Assembly: GCA_016648135.1 (NCBI GenBank)
Contig: JADDOH010002060.1
Location: 62,001-126,000, forward strand
Direction: 5' to 3'
Origin: Agrypnia vestita
Taxonomy: Eukaryota > Arthropoda > Insecta > Trichoptera > Phryganeidae
Length of the DNA stretch: 64,000 bases
Positions 48,223 through 59,180 of this stretch are shown here, piece after piece (within the stretch, counting starts at the first letter, position 1; every line of letters starts with the position of its first letter). The translations under genes were made by a program, and so were the position numbers. A model generated the notes under the pieces. It was not told the origin of the DNA and did not search any database. It saw nothing but the letters and a program-made list of their open reading frames with translations.

Positions 48223-48241
48223 GCTGGAGCTTCAATCCACT
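48120..48241 (-). CDS. tou: toutatis-like exon 1 (first certain coding exon)
   Basis: Acceptor CTTTTCAG|AGTGG at 48241, ATG at 48222, donor GGTG|GTCAGT after 48120 (phase 1). Encodes MEKENGETGGGDGGG and then DASSLLDAASLFG. TGA lies in frame 12 bases upstream of the ATG, so with this acceptor translation starts here. LINE fragments lie close on both sides: one in the downstream intron reaches to within about 10 bases of the donor, another lies about 90 bases upstream of the acceptor. Confidence 0.85.
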
Positions 48242-48330
48242 CTGAAAAGTTTCAAAAGCCTGACATTAGTTTAAGGATATATCTTACACTATCGGAGAAG
48301 ATTAAAATGCAATTTAAATTGCTTTGATAT

Positions 48331-48843
48331 TGCAAGACTAGCGGTACATAATGGCGTGCTAGTGCCAAACCTGATGTATGGAAGTGAAGCCTGGAATTGG
48401 CAAAAGAGGAATGAAAGGAGACTGAATGCGGTGGAAATGCGATCACTGAGACGCTTGTGTGGAAAATCTTTGGTCGATAGAGTGAGAAATGAACAAATTA
48501 GACGTGAATGCAATGCTAGCTGTAGTGTGGTAGATAGAATAAAGAAAGGACTGCTGAGATGGTTTGGTCATATGGAACGTATGAACGAGGAAAAGATGGT
48601 TAAGAAAATATATGAAGCAAGTGTTGAAGGCAACAGGAATAGACGGCGTCCGCGAAAGACCTGGCATGATCAGATACTACAAGTACTTGAGGATGGCCCT
48701 GTTAAAAGCCGCAACAACCGTAGAACTTGTATGAGAAGATGTATGAATGTGGCCAAAGCAAAAATGGTGTACCATGAGAGAAGAGTGTGGTGTTCAATCC
48801 TCTCTGCCTACCCCTGCAGAGAAACGGCATGATGATTAATTGG
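48331..48843 (+). pseudogene. LINE 3' end (LLRWFGHMERM / RRRPRKTW type), copy A
   Basis: Plus strand frame of 158 codons: LVPNLMYGSEAWNWQKRNER, LNAVEMRSLRRLCGKSLVDR, LLRWFGHMERMNEEKMVKKI, RRRPRKTWHDQIL, ends YPCRETA. A GGTTAGTTAGTTAG tail follows at 48841. 5' truncated at ARLAVHN. Related copies: 30235, 30565, 46499, 51575, 55590. Confidence 0.8.
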
Positions 48844-49289
48844 TTAGTTAGTTAGTTTTTATATATTTCAATTAAAATGTAATATGACAAGTTAAACCAT
48901 TATTTGAACTGTGATTGTAAGATTTGTGAGTTTGTATTGTTACGAAGATCTTTTATTTTGAACTTCCTACACTGATTATTTCCTATTTACGCAAACATTC
49001 AAATCAACTCCAGTTTATAATTCTAAAAGTATGTAAAGTAAAATCCCGTAAATTCAAACCTCCATAATTCGAAATTCTTCAAACTCACTAGTCCCAAAAT
49101 GTTAATTACATAGATTAATTAGAAATAATTTTTAGCCCCTTACGGCATAAATTAATACATTTAGTTCACTTTAATCAATTTTTTTTTTGAATTTTGACAA
49201 AATTGAAAAAATATTTGGATTTTTTTAGCAAGTGAGAACAACAAAGAAATTTTGCTATCTTTGTGTGAGCATAATAAAGATTGCATTTT

Positions 49290-49830
49290 TTTTATATATT
49301 TATTAGAGACACTAACAGTACAATAGGTACATGATTCTCTGATAACAAAACATTATAAATTAAGACTATCCCAATTACTAGTGTCTTCGGCACGCTTTAA
49401 CAATATGTATTTTTACATTTATGTATATTTTACATGTACATTTATGTGTATTATATATTTAGTGATGAATATAGTGTGATTATATAAGAATATGTAAATA
49501 AATAATTAATTTAATTAATCTATAGTTATGTTGCGAATGAGTGAATTTTTGAATGATGATAAAGCATCAATGTTAGGGTCATCACAATACATATTATATT
49601 TTCGACACAACCCTGTGATGGGAGAAAAGTAACTGACATTATTAGTGTGCTGGCTTATTCTAAAGAATTCCGGGATTCTTATACGGGGTTTAACATGCAA
49701 ATTTGTCAGATAGAGAAAGAGAATCAATAGCACCACTGAGAATCTTGTGTAGCACAACGAGATGGGATATTTTCCGTCGGGACTCAAGTTTGTGCATCTT
49801 GAAAAAGGCAAGTCGATCCTTGTACATCAA
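49290..49830 (-). pseudogene. LINE 3' fragment, second copy of the 47630 family
   Basis: Minus: FKMHKLESRRKISHLVVLHK, LSGAIDSLSLSDKFAC, then in another frame YFSPITGLCRKYNMYCDDPN and SFKNSLIRNITID. Frameshifted. Confidence 0.65.
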
Positions 49831-49856
49831 TAAGTCATTTTCGAAATGACTTATCG

Positions 49857-50090
49857 ATGCATATAAAAACGGGTTGTAAAACTTAAATACACATACACAT
49901 CTTCCAAAAATTTTATAGATGTGGTATTCTATCATGGGCGGAAATGACGAATGTTGTGTAGTAGAATGACCACTTAGCCAGCCATACGATAGATTGTAAG
50001 CCCTATGAACACCCAAAGACTTCCATATCTACTTTCCCATAAAAAAAAATATATCATTTCGTCTCTATGAGACATCTATAATATATCTTG
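49857..50090 (+). repeat. dispersed repeat R, copy 3
   Basis: AAACGGGTTGTAAAACTTAA, CACTTAGCCAGCCATACGAT, TCCATATCTACTTTCCCATA. Uninterrupted at the TTAA site used in copy 2. Confidence 0.7.
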
Positions 50091-50549
50091 ACAGATATAC
50101 TAGTTTTTACAAGATATATCATCATTAATTTTATAAAATAAATTATGTATGAAGCATTTAACATCAAACCCACCAACTAAAAGAACTTGTTTTAATTTCT
50201 AAAAGAAGAAATGAAATAAGAAAGTATTCGTATGATTAATTAAGAAGAATTGAATACTTCTAATCATGCTAAAAAAGGTATAGTTCTATGGTATAAAAAA
50301 TATAAGAATATGACTACTTCTCGTCTATCAATTTTGTGAAGTTGTTGTACCAATTTGACAGCACTCGAGATGACTCACTTTGTAACTGACTGAAATGGCT
50401 CTCAAAAGCGGCCCGTTGCACACTTTCCCAGGACATTAAATGGCTCGTGGAATGGTAGTAAAGTTGATCATTATTCTATTTTTGACAGAAGCTATCAAAC
50501 GGATGATGCACCTCGCAGATATAATTTTCACATTGGTTTAACCCTCTGA

Positions 50550-51115
50550 AACCTGAATTAATTATGGCAGTTGTAAAAAATATTTGATGTATGACAACAC
50601 ATGTTTTCTATCGGATGTTTTTTCGGAAACACTAGCCGCCTACAAGAAAGCTCTTCTGGACGAATTCGGTCGTTTATAATTGGTTATTAATGTCATGTCT
50701 ATCTCTTGTTTTTAGATTTTTGAATTTTACATTTCATTTTATTTTACTGTCATTTTTATTGCTTCTTGATTTTTAGATTTGATTTGTTTACAATTATTTC
50801 ATTTTGTTGTAATTTTGTTGCTTCTTGAATTTCAGACATAATTATTTTAATTTGTTGTAGTTTTATTGATTGTTGACGTTCATATTTGATTTGATAACTA
50901 TTATTTTATTTGATGTAATTTTGTTATACTTTATGTTAAGTAATGTTTTATTTTTCTTTATATATCACTTTATTAATTGTTTTTGATAGAATTATACCTT
51001 ATCTCCTTTTTTTATTATTACCTATCAATCTAAACATGTTTATATATATTGTTTCTTTAATGGTACGTTGTACCGTGTATTAATTAAATAAATAAATAAA
51101 TAAATAAACATCACA
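50550..51115 (+). mobile_element. LINE 3' untranslated region and tail
   Basis: A T-rich 3' region (TGTAATTTTGTTGCTTCTTG repeats) with an AAATAAATAAATAAATAAAT tail at 51085-51108. No coding sequence remains. Confidence 0.5.
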
Positions 51116-51574
51116 GAATTTTTTGAAAATTTTTGGTGTTTTTTTTTCCCTTATAGTTAAGAAGTTATAGAACTTATAGTTGAATATTCTGACAAATAGC
51201 TTCGGAAAATTGATGTACTTACTTGTGTTGTAGTTAGAATACACCCTTAGGCAACAAAATAAATATAATTTGAATAAAAAAAATTGATAAATTAAGGTAA
51301 GTTTATCCTTAAAATATGCAAATAACAACGGACGGAATTGGAAGATTCACTGAAAGTTGATCTGTCAAAATACAAACGACAATTTAGGCGGGATTACGTA
51401 TCGCAGCCAAGCGGAAAAAAATAGACGCCATAGACAAGATTGCCAGCAATCGGAAAAAAACCCGACATTTATATTCGATATATTATGGGAAAAATAAAAT
51501 CGCAAAGTTAGTGTTCGTTTGAACGTACATACGGTCTCAGAGGGTTAATTAATTTTATAAATTATGAAATAGTA

Positions 51575-52228
51575 CGAGTGAACGAGTTTGTGTATTTGGG
51601 AAGTATGTTTATAGAGACGGCAAGGCTGAGAATGATACCGAAAGGAGTGTGACTGCGGGAAACAAAGTTAATGGTGCTCTAAATGCAACCATGGCCAATA
51701 AGAATCTGTCTAAGGAAGCAAGACTAGCGGTACATTATGGCGTTCTAGTGCCAACCTTGATGTATGGAAGCGAAGCCTGGAATTGGCAAAGAAGCTATGA
51801 AAGTAGGCTGAATGCGGTGGAAATGCGGTCACTAAGACGCTTGTGTGGAAAATCTTTAGTCGATAGAGTGAGGAACGAACAAATCATAAGTGAATGTAAT
51901 GCTGGCTGTAGTAAATGGAATAAAGAAAGGAGTGCTGAGATGGTTTGGTCATGTGGAATGTATGAATGAGGAAAGAATGGTTAAGAAAATATATGAGGCG
52001 AGTGTTGAAGGCAACAGGAATAGAAGGCGTCCGCGAAAGACATGGCACAATAAGTATTTGAGGATGGCCCTGTTAAATGCCTCAACAGCCGTAGAACTTG
52101 TATGAGAAGATGTGTAAATGTAGCCGAAGCAAAAGTGGTGTGCCAAAATAGAAGGATATAGCGTTCTATCCTCTCTGCCTACCTATGCGGAGAAACGATG
52201 TAATGATTAGTTGGTTAGTTAGTTATGA
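51575..52228 (+). pseudogene. LINE 3' end, copy B
   Basis: Longer 5' than copy A (NEFVYLGSMF, then GNKVNGALNATMANKNLSKE), LVPTLMYGSEAWNWQRSYES, a frameshift near 51905, VLRWFGHVECMNEERMVKKI, RRRPRKTWHNKYL, and a GGTTAGTTAGTTATG tail. Confidence 0.78.
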
Positions 52229-52473
52229 AATAGTACATCAGCTCCGTATAATGCACAGCAAGACAATTTACCAAAATGTCAAAATTTGCAGCATTCAATT
52301 AAAATCAGACATTATTTATGACTGAAAATTGTGCAAATTATATCATTCCTCTCCATAAATTTCACGACTGTTACGAGTTATTCATCACTTTCACTGCAAT
52401 TAAAGTCATAAACAATTTATATGTGTACCATTTTTAAGATTGAGTTCAAAACTTTGTTTTATTTTACTATATG

Positions 52474-53043
52474 CAGGGTTATTTGGAAAACATTAATAAC
52501 CTCGCAGGACCACATTCCTGCTTTAATTATGAATTGAAAATGTTCAAGCAACTATGACCTAATAATATCAATAGTTATGGAAATATGCAACATCCAAGTT
52601 TGCCTTTTCTCCAATATTTCTGACTTATTTTTTACAAAACATTGAACTATCATTACAGTAACTTATATTGATTACGAGAAATTCATTCATTTCAATAAAA
52701 GTTGAATAAAATTTTAAAAACCCTGCAGAAAATCCAATTGGAATGTTTTCCAATTGGAATTTGAAGGTTTTTATCATTTTATTTGACTTGTATTAAAGGA
52801 AGTGAATTTTTCATATTCGATAAAAGTTACTGTAATGATAGTCCAAGTTTTATAAAAAATAAGTCAGAAATATTTTTAAAAAAAATATAAAAAATGCATA
52901 TTTCAATGTCGCATATCTCCATAACTGTTGATCACGGTCATAGGTCATGGTTGCTTGAACATTTTCGACTCATAATCAAGGCAGGAATATAGTCCTGCGA
53001 GGTCATTGTTTCAATTGAGGTCAATGTTTTCCAAATAACCCTG
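52474..53043. mobile_element. fold-back element, subfamily CAGGGTTATTTG (copy 2)
   Basis: CAGGGTTATTTGGAAAACAT ... ATGTTTTCCAAATAACCCTG. Interior AATTGGAATGTTTTCCAATT palindrome as in copy 1. The right flank is a (TA)n tract (53045-53060). Confidence 0.8.
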
Positions 53044-53226
53044 CATATATATATATATATCTCCGCACACATGTTTTACCCTCCGCACAGTCAATATTAT
53101 AAAAGAAAGTTTCCTTTGCCAGATTTTAGTTTTGCTCGAATGCATGAAACAATACACGCACAATCCTTTCGCACGCTTTCGGAGAAATGAGTCGAATAGT
53201 ACAATTTTACCTATTAATTATATAAA

Positions 53227-53441
53227 ATGTCGAAAAGGAGTGGATGTGATATTTCTAATGCGACCATTAAGAAGAAATCCTGCGATAAATTTGAACTGGA
53301 ATGGCTCTCTGAAATCGTCGAAACAAAAATGCCATCTTCAATGCATTTACAAAAAGTAAGAATTGGTGAAATATTTGTTTATTCGGAGACATATGATTGT
53401 GTTAAATGCATCATATGTTCCGAATCAAATATGAAAAGTAG
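53227..53441 (+). pseudogene. possible zinc-finger/hAT-like exon
   Basis: MSKRSGCDISNATIKKKSCD, KFELEWLSEIVETKMPSSMH, LQKVRIGEIFVYSETYDCVK, CIICSESNMKS; donor TAG|GTATCT at 53441. The pattern (basic start, xFxxEWLxEI, C-x2-C-x2-C) resembles the N-terminal zinc-finger region of hAT-type transposon proteins in insects. No downstream exon identified. A gene remnant is more likely than chance given the residue pattern, but the family call is tentative. Confidence 0.45.
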
Positions 53442-54054
53442 GTATCTACAATAGAAATGCGACAAATTTCGGAAAAATATTTTTTACGTAGTTGAAAATT
53501 TAATAAGAATAATAAAAACACAACATACAAATATATAGATTCAATATAAATAAAAAGAAAATTCTACAAGTTTAGTAATTTATATATTATGTCAACGAAT
53601 ATTTTTTAATCTTTTTTATTTATTTCAAAAATTATCTTTGTTAATTATATAAAATCACTGTGATTAATAAAAGACTCAAAAATATACATTTTAATGGAAA
53701 ATCGTAAGTGTATTTATGGGGGGGGGGGAATTTATCGCACTACCACTGCACAGATGCATCAAAGATCCGCACACACAATAGAAAAATTAGAGGGAACGTT
53801 GGTCTTCCCGTGTTCCTGAAACACAATGTTTAAGAGCAAGGGATTTTTGCCTCTACAATTTGTGCAGTATTTTTTATCCACATTTATTTTTGCTACTCCA
53901 TACTGGCTGCAGCAGGACGGCTATATTGGAGAATGTGTGGTATTTTATTTGATTAAATAATATTTTATAAAATTTTCTCGGTTAACGTAACTCCGGACAA
54001 ACAACCAGAGTTGGTCGAGTTGATTACCATAATTGCAGAAAAGTAATCTTTATT

Positions 54055-54552
54055 ACTCCTTTTATATTAACTCGTGGCGTCTGCTTGCTTGCTTGCCGTT
54101 AAAAAAACTTTGGATCGATTTTTGACCCTTTTCCCGTGATCCAATCGAGCTGAAACTTGGCAAGTAGACTCGTGGCGACGATCAAGAAGATCTATCAAAT
54201 TTTCGTTAAAAAAAAATTAATAATTATAGTATAATTTCGGAGTTTTAGAAATTTTATTCGTTTTTTCAAATTGGAATCATTTGAAAAGTTTGGCCCAATA
54301 ACGTCGCGGAATATTTTCTAAATTTGAATTACTCCGTCGGTATACATAATAGGTACTTCACTACGAATGTCGAAAATCTAAATTGACTGACAAATGTTTT
54401 TATAATTTAATCTTCAAGCATGAAGTGTCTTATCAAAGCTCAAAACATCTGACATTTTAGAAATATATTAAATTACTGTAAGTTTAGTGTTATGTTATAT
54501 GTTTTAATTCGTCTTTAATTGTTGTTATATTTTACAAAGAAAGGGAATATAA
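54055..54552. mobile_element. ACTCCCTTTC-ended MITE, copy 3 (enlarged)
   Basis: ACTCCTTTTATATTAACTCG left, AAAGAAAGGGAATATAACAA right. Interior CGTGATCCAATCGAGCTGAA as in the other copies, plus about 230 extra bases (54300-54530). Confidence 0.65.
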
Positions 54553-55041
54553 CAAAAACTTGGTTTTTGTGAGTTACTTTATTTTACAATGACATTCTCA
54601 GTCAGAAGTTGTTGCAGTGAGCTCTCATAAAAAAAAGTGACACATCCTTGCCCTCTTCAACTCAAGTGTTGTGTGTATCCTTCTGGACAAAAATAATGGC
54701 TGTAAATTATTAGCCAATTGAGAAAACATGGTTTCTGGAGTCCTCATCATGTCAGTCTCAATGGCAAGGGACCTTAACAATCCAGTTTTACATATGTTTT
54801 AGTGAAGAAAGTGAATAAATAAATAACATTAGTTTTAAAATTGTTTCATCAAGGGAGCGGAAGTTCAAATAATATAATTTAAACACTTAGTTTGTTCACT
54901 GTTTGAACCTTTTAAAGCCCAAGCCCTTTCAAAGGGGGACACCCATCTGCATATTATTTTAATAAATAACACAAGATGGTTTTTTTTCAATTGGTTGAGC
55001 AACTTTGTATTTTGATATTTTAAAAAATTAATTTTGTTATT

Positions 55042-55190
55042 TGTATTATTAATCTACTTATATTCATTCATTACACCTACATGTCTCGGAAAAACATTTC
55101 CATCGTCAGGAAAGGTTTTTTCGAAACATGTAAGTGTAATTAATGAATATGAGTATATTAATACAAATAATAAAATTATTTTTTAACACT
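55042..55190. mobile_element. palindrome with hammerhead-like motif
   Basis: AATTTTGTTATTTGTATTAT ... ATAATACAAATAATAAAATT-type arms centred near 55110. Minus-strand motif 55081-55109: CTGACGA-T-GGAAA-loop-TTTCC-GAGACAT. Confidence 0.65.
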
Positions 55191-55276
55191 AGATGGGATT
55201 GACATAACAAATAATCTAACTTGTATTTTTAATATTATTAATATTTAAAGCATTAACTTTGTGGTTAGACATTATA

Positions 55277-55541
55277 ACAGATTGTTAGTTAACTTTGTAA
55301 AAACCACTACCAAATTTTAGTTCTACCGGTTTCGAGACATACCCGTCTCTTCGTCAGGACCAACACTACACCACTACACTACAACACAACACTATGTTGT
55401 AACAGTACTATAGTTGTGGTGTACAGTGTTGTGAATGTAGTGGTGTAGTGTTGGTTCTGACCAAGAGACGGGTACGTCTCGAAACCGGTAGACCTAAAAT
55501 CTGTTAGTGGTTTTTACAAAGTTAACTAACAATCTGTTAAC
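55277..55541. mobile_element. palindrome with two hammerhead-like motifs
   Basis: Outer arms AACAGATTGTTAGTTAACTT and AAGTTAACTAACAATCTGTT. Minus motif 55329-55357: CTGACGA-A-GAGAC-GGGTAT-GTCTC-GAAAC. Plus motif 55457-55485: CTGACCA-A-GAGAC-GGGTAC-GTCTC-GAAAC. Both are followed by CGGTAG. The centre is (CACTACA)-like. Confidence 0.75.
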
Positions 55542-55640
55542 TTGTATTTATTTATTCAATTACTATTAGTATTACTAACTAACTAAATAACCATCACGCC
55601 GTTTCCGCATGGGTAGGCAGAGAGGACAGAGGGTAAAAAA

Positions 55641-56754
55641 AATAGCATAGAGACGAACTAAATCTTCTACCTAACCTTTTTCGGTAGAGGATTGGTATAA
55701 TGGAATATCCCTCCTTGCGTATGTTTAAGGCACACTTACAAGGCAGTTTTTAAAGTATTTATTCTTAGGTAGTCAAATTCCTTCGAAAACATATTTTTTA
55801 CAATAGTTTTTTTTTAATTATTTAAAACTTCATTCCAAACCGAGTCTTTTCAATTAAAAACCTATTTTTGTAATAAAGCGCGACTTATTTACTAAGACAT
55901 TTTCCTTTTCAAGAGTATTTAATTGGACCCTTTCATAATTGTTTCAAAATTTAGAATCTACTAATAATTTTTTAAACAAGTCAAACGTTTTGGAACCGAC
56001 TGGAACCACACCAAGAAATTTGATTTAGGTCATGTTTATATATTTTAGTGGTCTGGGATTGTCACTTAATTTAAATAATTTATAAAATGATACCAGACAA
56101 TGTGACAACATTTTGTTATAAGTTAAATATCAGAGTGAACTTCATTTGGTTTACTGAGAAGTTGGGTTTCTACCACTAATTTGACTGAGGAACCACTATG
56201 TAAAAAAAAAAAAATGAACCAATATTTAATATTGGTGATTACTGATTGTCAAGCGATTATTTTAACTGGTTACACGTGTTACTGTCATTTGAGATTTGTA
56301 TCCAATTATATTGAGGATTGAGAACTGATTTTCAATGTTTTTTTGGAGACTTCTTGGATTTTGATTAATTCGATTTCTTCCAAGTTTGTGTCACAAAATT
56401 CCATTAAAAAAGTGTGTAACATTTTAAAAAGTAATATGCAATCATTAATATAAATTTAAACCATTTTTATTTTTGACAAAACAAAATACAACTATATGTA
56501 TAGAGGTGGAGCAAGGCGAATCAGAAAAACATTTTTTACAGAGGTGCTTTGGTATGTAATGCATTTTCTTCTACTTTATTTTATGACAACCAGCTATTTG
56601 TGCCTGGCGTTGCCCAGGATTTAGTTAGAAATAAGTTTGACGGGGGACACAAAGGTTCCATTATTTTGAAGTCTCTAATAAAAACAATGTTACCATTTAA
56701 TCTAGGATAGGTGGGATGTCCAAGAGGAATATATGGCTAATGTATTCGCCGGGA
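55641..56754. other. upstream/intron sequence, old repeat
   Basis: 55690-56000 resembles 28340-28409 plus 29134-29400 (GTAATAAAGCGCGACTTATT, TTTCATAATTGTTTCAAAAT). Otherwise nothing supported. A short LINE tail (minus, CATCACGCCGTTTCCGCATG) lies at 55590-55640. Confidence 0.45.
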
Positions 56755-57150
56755 CCTAAAGAATATGTATGCAAAATTTGGGTACGATCTGTCAAACGGT
56801 GAAGATTTGTACACAAAATATATCAGGAGAAGGGAGTGGGGTAAAGGGGGGGAGGGAAATGTCACCTATATTACCTGCCGGTTCCTAAAGAATAAGTATG
56901 CAAAACTTGAATCAGATCTGCCAAACGTTACAGATTTGCAAGGAAAATATATCAGGGGAGAAAAGGGAGTAAAGGGGAAGAGATCTGCCGGATCCTAAAG
57001 AATAAGTATGCAAAATTTAGGTCAGATCAGACAAACGGTGTAGATTTGTATAGTAAATATACCAAAGGGAGGGGGAGGGGGTAAAGGGGAGTGATAATGT
57101 AGCCTATGTTTTCCGTTGGGTCCTTAAGAATATGTATGCAAAATTTGGGT
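56755..57150. repeat. tandem array, about 120-bp unit, four copies
   Basis: Unit starts CCTAAAGAATAAGTATGCAAAA and includes CAAACGGTGNAGATTTGTA and a G-rich end (GGGGAGGGGGTAAAGGGG). Copies begin near 56756, 56885, 56992 and 57120. It ends about 110 bases from the donor of the 57263 exon. Confidence 0.75.
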
Positions 57151-57262
57151 CAAATCGGATCAGAGTGGAGACATGTAGAGAGACAGACATTGAGTTTTAC
57201 AGGTATAAATTGCAATCTAAATCTAAGAGACAGACACTGCAAAAGTATAAGAATATACTCAC

Positions 57263-57392
57263 GAGAGAACTGTCGAGTGAGAGGACGAAGGCGGACTGTC
57301 CGCTGGAGCCATGCCGGCCGCCGTGTGCTGCTGCAGCATGGCTCCCGTCAGGCCCGCTGTACCATTGCGGGACGCGCGGCTGCCGACAGGAT
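57263..57392 (-). CDS. candidate 5' exon of the toutatis-like gene
   Basis: GC-rich 130-bp block bounded on the minus strand by acceptor TTTCCTCAG|AT and donor CTCTC|GTGAGT. One frame (phase 1 in, phase 2 out) is open and protein-like: it contains GAMLQQHTAAGMAPADSPPS and ends HSTVLS. A start at 57339 (ATG CTG CAG CAG) is possible. Splicing to the usual acceptor of the next exon (48241) meets TGA in this same frame after three residues, so the exon would then be untranslated with a short upstream ORF. Splicing to a CAG 18 bp further in (exon start 48223) removes that stop and fuses in frame to MEKENGE. The exon is well supported by its splice sites; its coding status is open. A second open frame (phase 2 to 0) looks less protein-like. 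Confidence 0.55.
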
Positions 57393-57839
57393 CTGAGGAA
57401 AGCCAAACAAGGCGTTAGTCCAGAATTTATTTTTCAGCATTGAAGATAACAACACCGCTATTTTCTTAGAATGTACAATTAATTTAAATAAAACTATTCA
57501 CAAAAGTGCAATTTTTATCAATCTTTTAGTTGGGTAGAATTATCTACAAAAGTCTTCGTAATCTTATTTATGGTGGGCACGCGCACGCATATGCCTGAGG
57601 GTGAAAAGACAAGAGGAAACGATAGCACAATAGCATAATTGAAGTATCATCAGTGAACAGTAATGACTAATGAATGATGCTGTGTCATCTTAATCTAATG
57701 ATGACCTAACATCGATATTGCTCTTTTAAAAATCCTCTTACAAATGCAAAAATAACTATAATTATTAATTTATCATCAAAAGTGTATTGTGTATTGTATT
57801 TATTGATTTGCGACAGTTACAATTGTGTTCTGAATATTA

Positions 57840-58259
57840 TTTACAATTTATTTTATCATAAAAAGTGTATTTATTGTGCGATCATATCACATTCTAAATG
57901 TTCATAAAATATTTATACTTCGTATTATGTCACTCTAGGACCATCCGTTAGGTTAGGTCTGGTTAGGTTAGGTTAGATCTCTAACAAACAAATACTTATT
58001 CCTTAGGAACCGACATGTAAAAGTATCATCATTTTTGACGGGTTACAGGTAGTTTTATCATAAAAAATATATTTTGTAATCATATCATATTTTAAATGTT
58101 CATAAAATATTTATACTTTGTACTCTAAAGTCACTCTAGGACCATCCGTTAGGGTCGATAATGACCTGCTGACGATCCTTTTATTAAAAAATAAAAATCA
58201 CCCCGTGTACAAATAACGATCCTTTTGTTAAAAAATAAAAATCACCCCGTGTACAAATA
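57840..58259. repeat. local duplications
   Basis: 58172-58215 and 58216-58259 are a 44-bp tandem duplication with one mismatch (ACGATCCTTTTATTAAAAAA). Also TTCATAAAATATTTATACTT and GTCACTCTAGGACCATCCGT occur at both 57900 and 58090, about 190 bases apart. Confidence 0.8.
57949..57976. repeat. interstitial TTAGG-type tract
   Basis: GTTAGGTTAGGTCTGGTTAG and GTTAGGTTAG, the ancestral insect telomere unit, imperfect and short. Confidence 0.6.
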
Positions 58260-58359
58260 AAACATACTGCTTAAAATCAGAAATGGCAAAGGACAGGCCA
58301 CATTTCAAGTCGCAGAAATATCTGATGGACAAATAAAATTCGCGAGTGGCATCCACAAG

Positions 58360-58475
58360 ACAAGACACGACCCAGAGTGCGTCCAAAGTCTCAAGGCCCG
58401 AGTCCTGGGGAGGCCTTCGCCTAGAAGTGGATTGATAAAGACTGAAGACGACGATGACACGAGTACGGTGGTGAT
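58360..58475 (+). pseudogene. short LINE 3' end
   Basis: AAGGCCCGAGTCCTGGGGAG, GCCTTCGCCTAGAAGTGGAT and a GAAGACGACGATGACACG tail, as at the 3' ends of insect RTE-like elements. Confidence 0.5.
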
Positions 58476-59180
58476 AGAGGAAAAGAAATGACGGCAAAAA
58501 CTCGCACCGGATGATAAGATAAATGTCAGCTGTTACAACGCTTTAATCTCATTGATAACATTACATTGACTCACTGCGTGCGGGCAGGACATTCGCACAC
58601 CGAGATCCCTCCCTTACATTACATCTACCACTCTACAATACAAACGTAACATAGCATAACTCTGCAGTAAAGATTTTAGTATTTTTTCATCAATTTTGTC
58701 ATTTTTTAAAACGGCTCTCATTGCACTTCAGTAACACAATCATGAACTGGAATGACAGTCGTTTTATGGTTCTAATTTTCACTAGATCAAACATTGTTCT
58801 ACACACACGCTGAGTTGTTTTGTCACTGCCATAATCAATGTTTCCGAGGAGCAGTTCCTCTCATCATCGGGTGTAATTAATAACTAATCAGAACACAGTG
58901 CATTGTCAACCTATTCGGGTGGAGCATGGAAGGGGGGGGAGAGATATTTTTTGCATTAATGGGAATGCGGACAGTAGGGGTGAAATGTTAGGGGACACAT
59001 AATGATACACATTATTAATCTTCAACAGTGAGTCACGAAATTTTAGCCATAAATTAAAATCAGTGAAAGTTATTATGTAATACAAACTGGACCAGATGAA
59101 GCATTAATTTTTTGTGACATTTTTATTATTTTCCCGAGAGTTTGTAAGAACGTACTTAAAAATAATCTATATTTTTATTA

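Noticed and set aside
45436..45690. Plus-strand Ala/Pro-rich frame over exon 2
   Set aside because: Shadow of the glycine-rich minus-strand exon.
55329..55485. Canonical active hammerhead ribozyme
   Set aside because: One unpaired base sits between CTGANGA and stem II in all copies, and stems I and III are not convincingly formed. Reported only as hammerhead-like.
56755..57150. CRISPR-like array
   Set aside because: Units are contiguous tandem copies with no unique spacers, in a eukaryotic genome.
57197..57406. Alternative minus frame with SCRQPRVPQWYSGPDGSH
   Set aside because: Open over the exon (phase 2 to 0) but runs into a stop after the next exon and looks less protein-like than the MLQQHTAAGMAPADS frame.
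57949..57976. Telomere
   Set aside because: Only about five imperfect units within gene-rich and repeat-rich sequence; interstitial.
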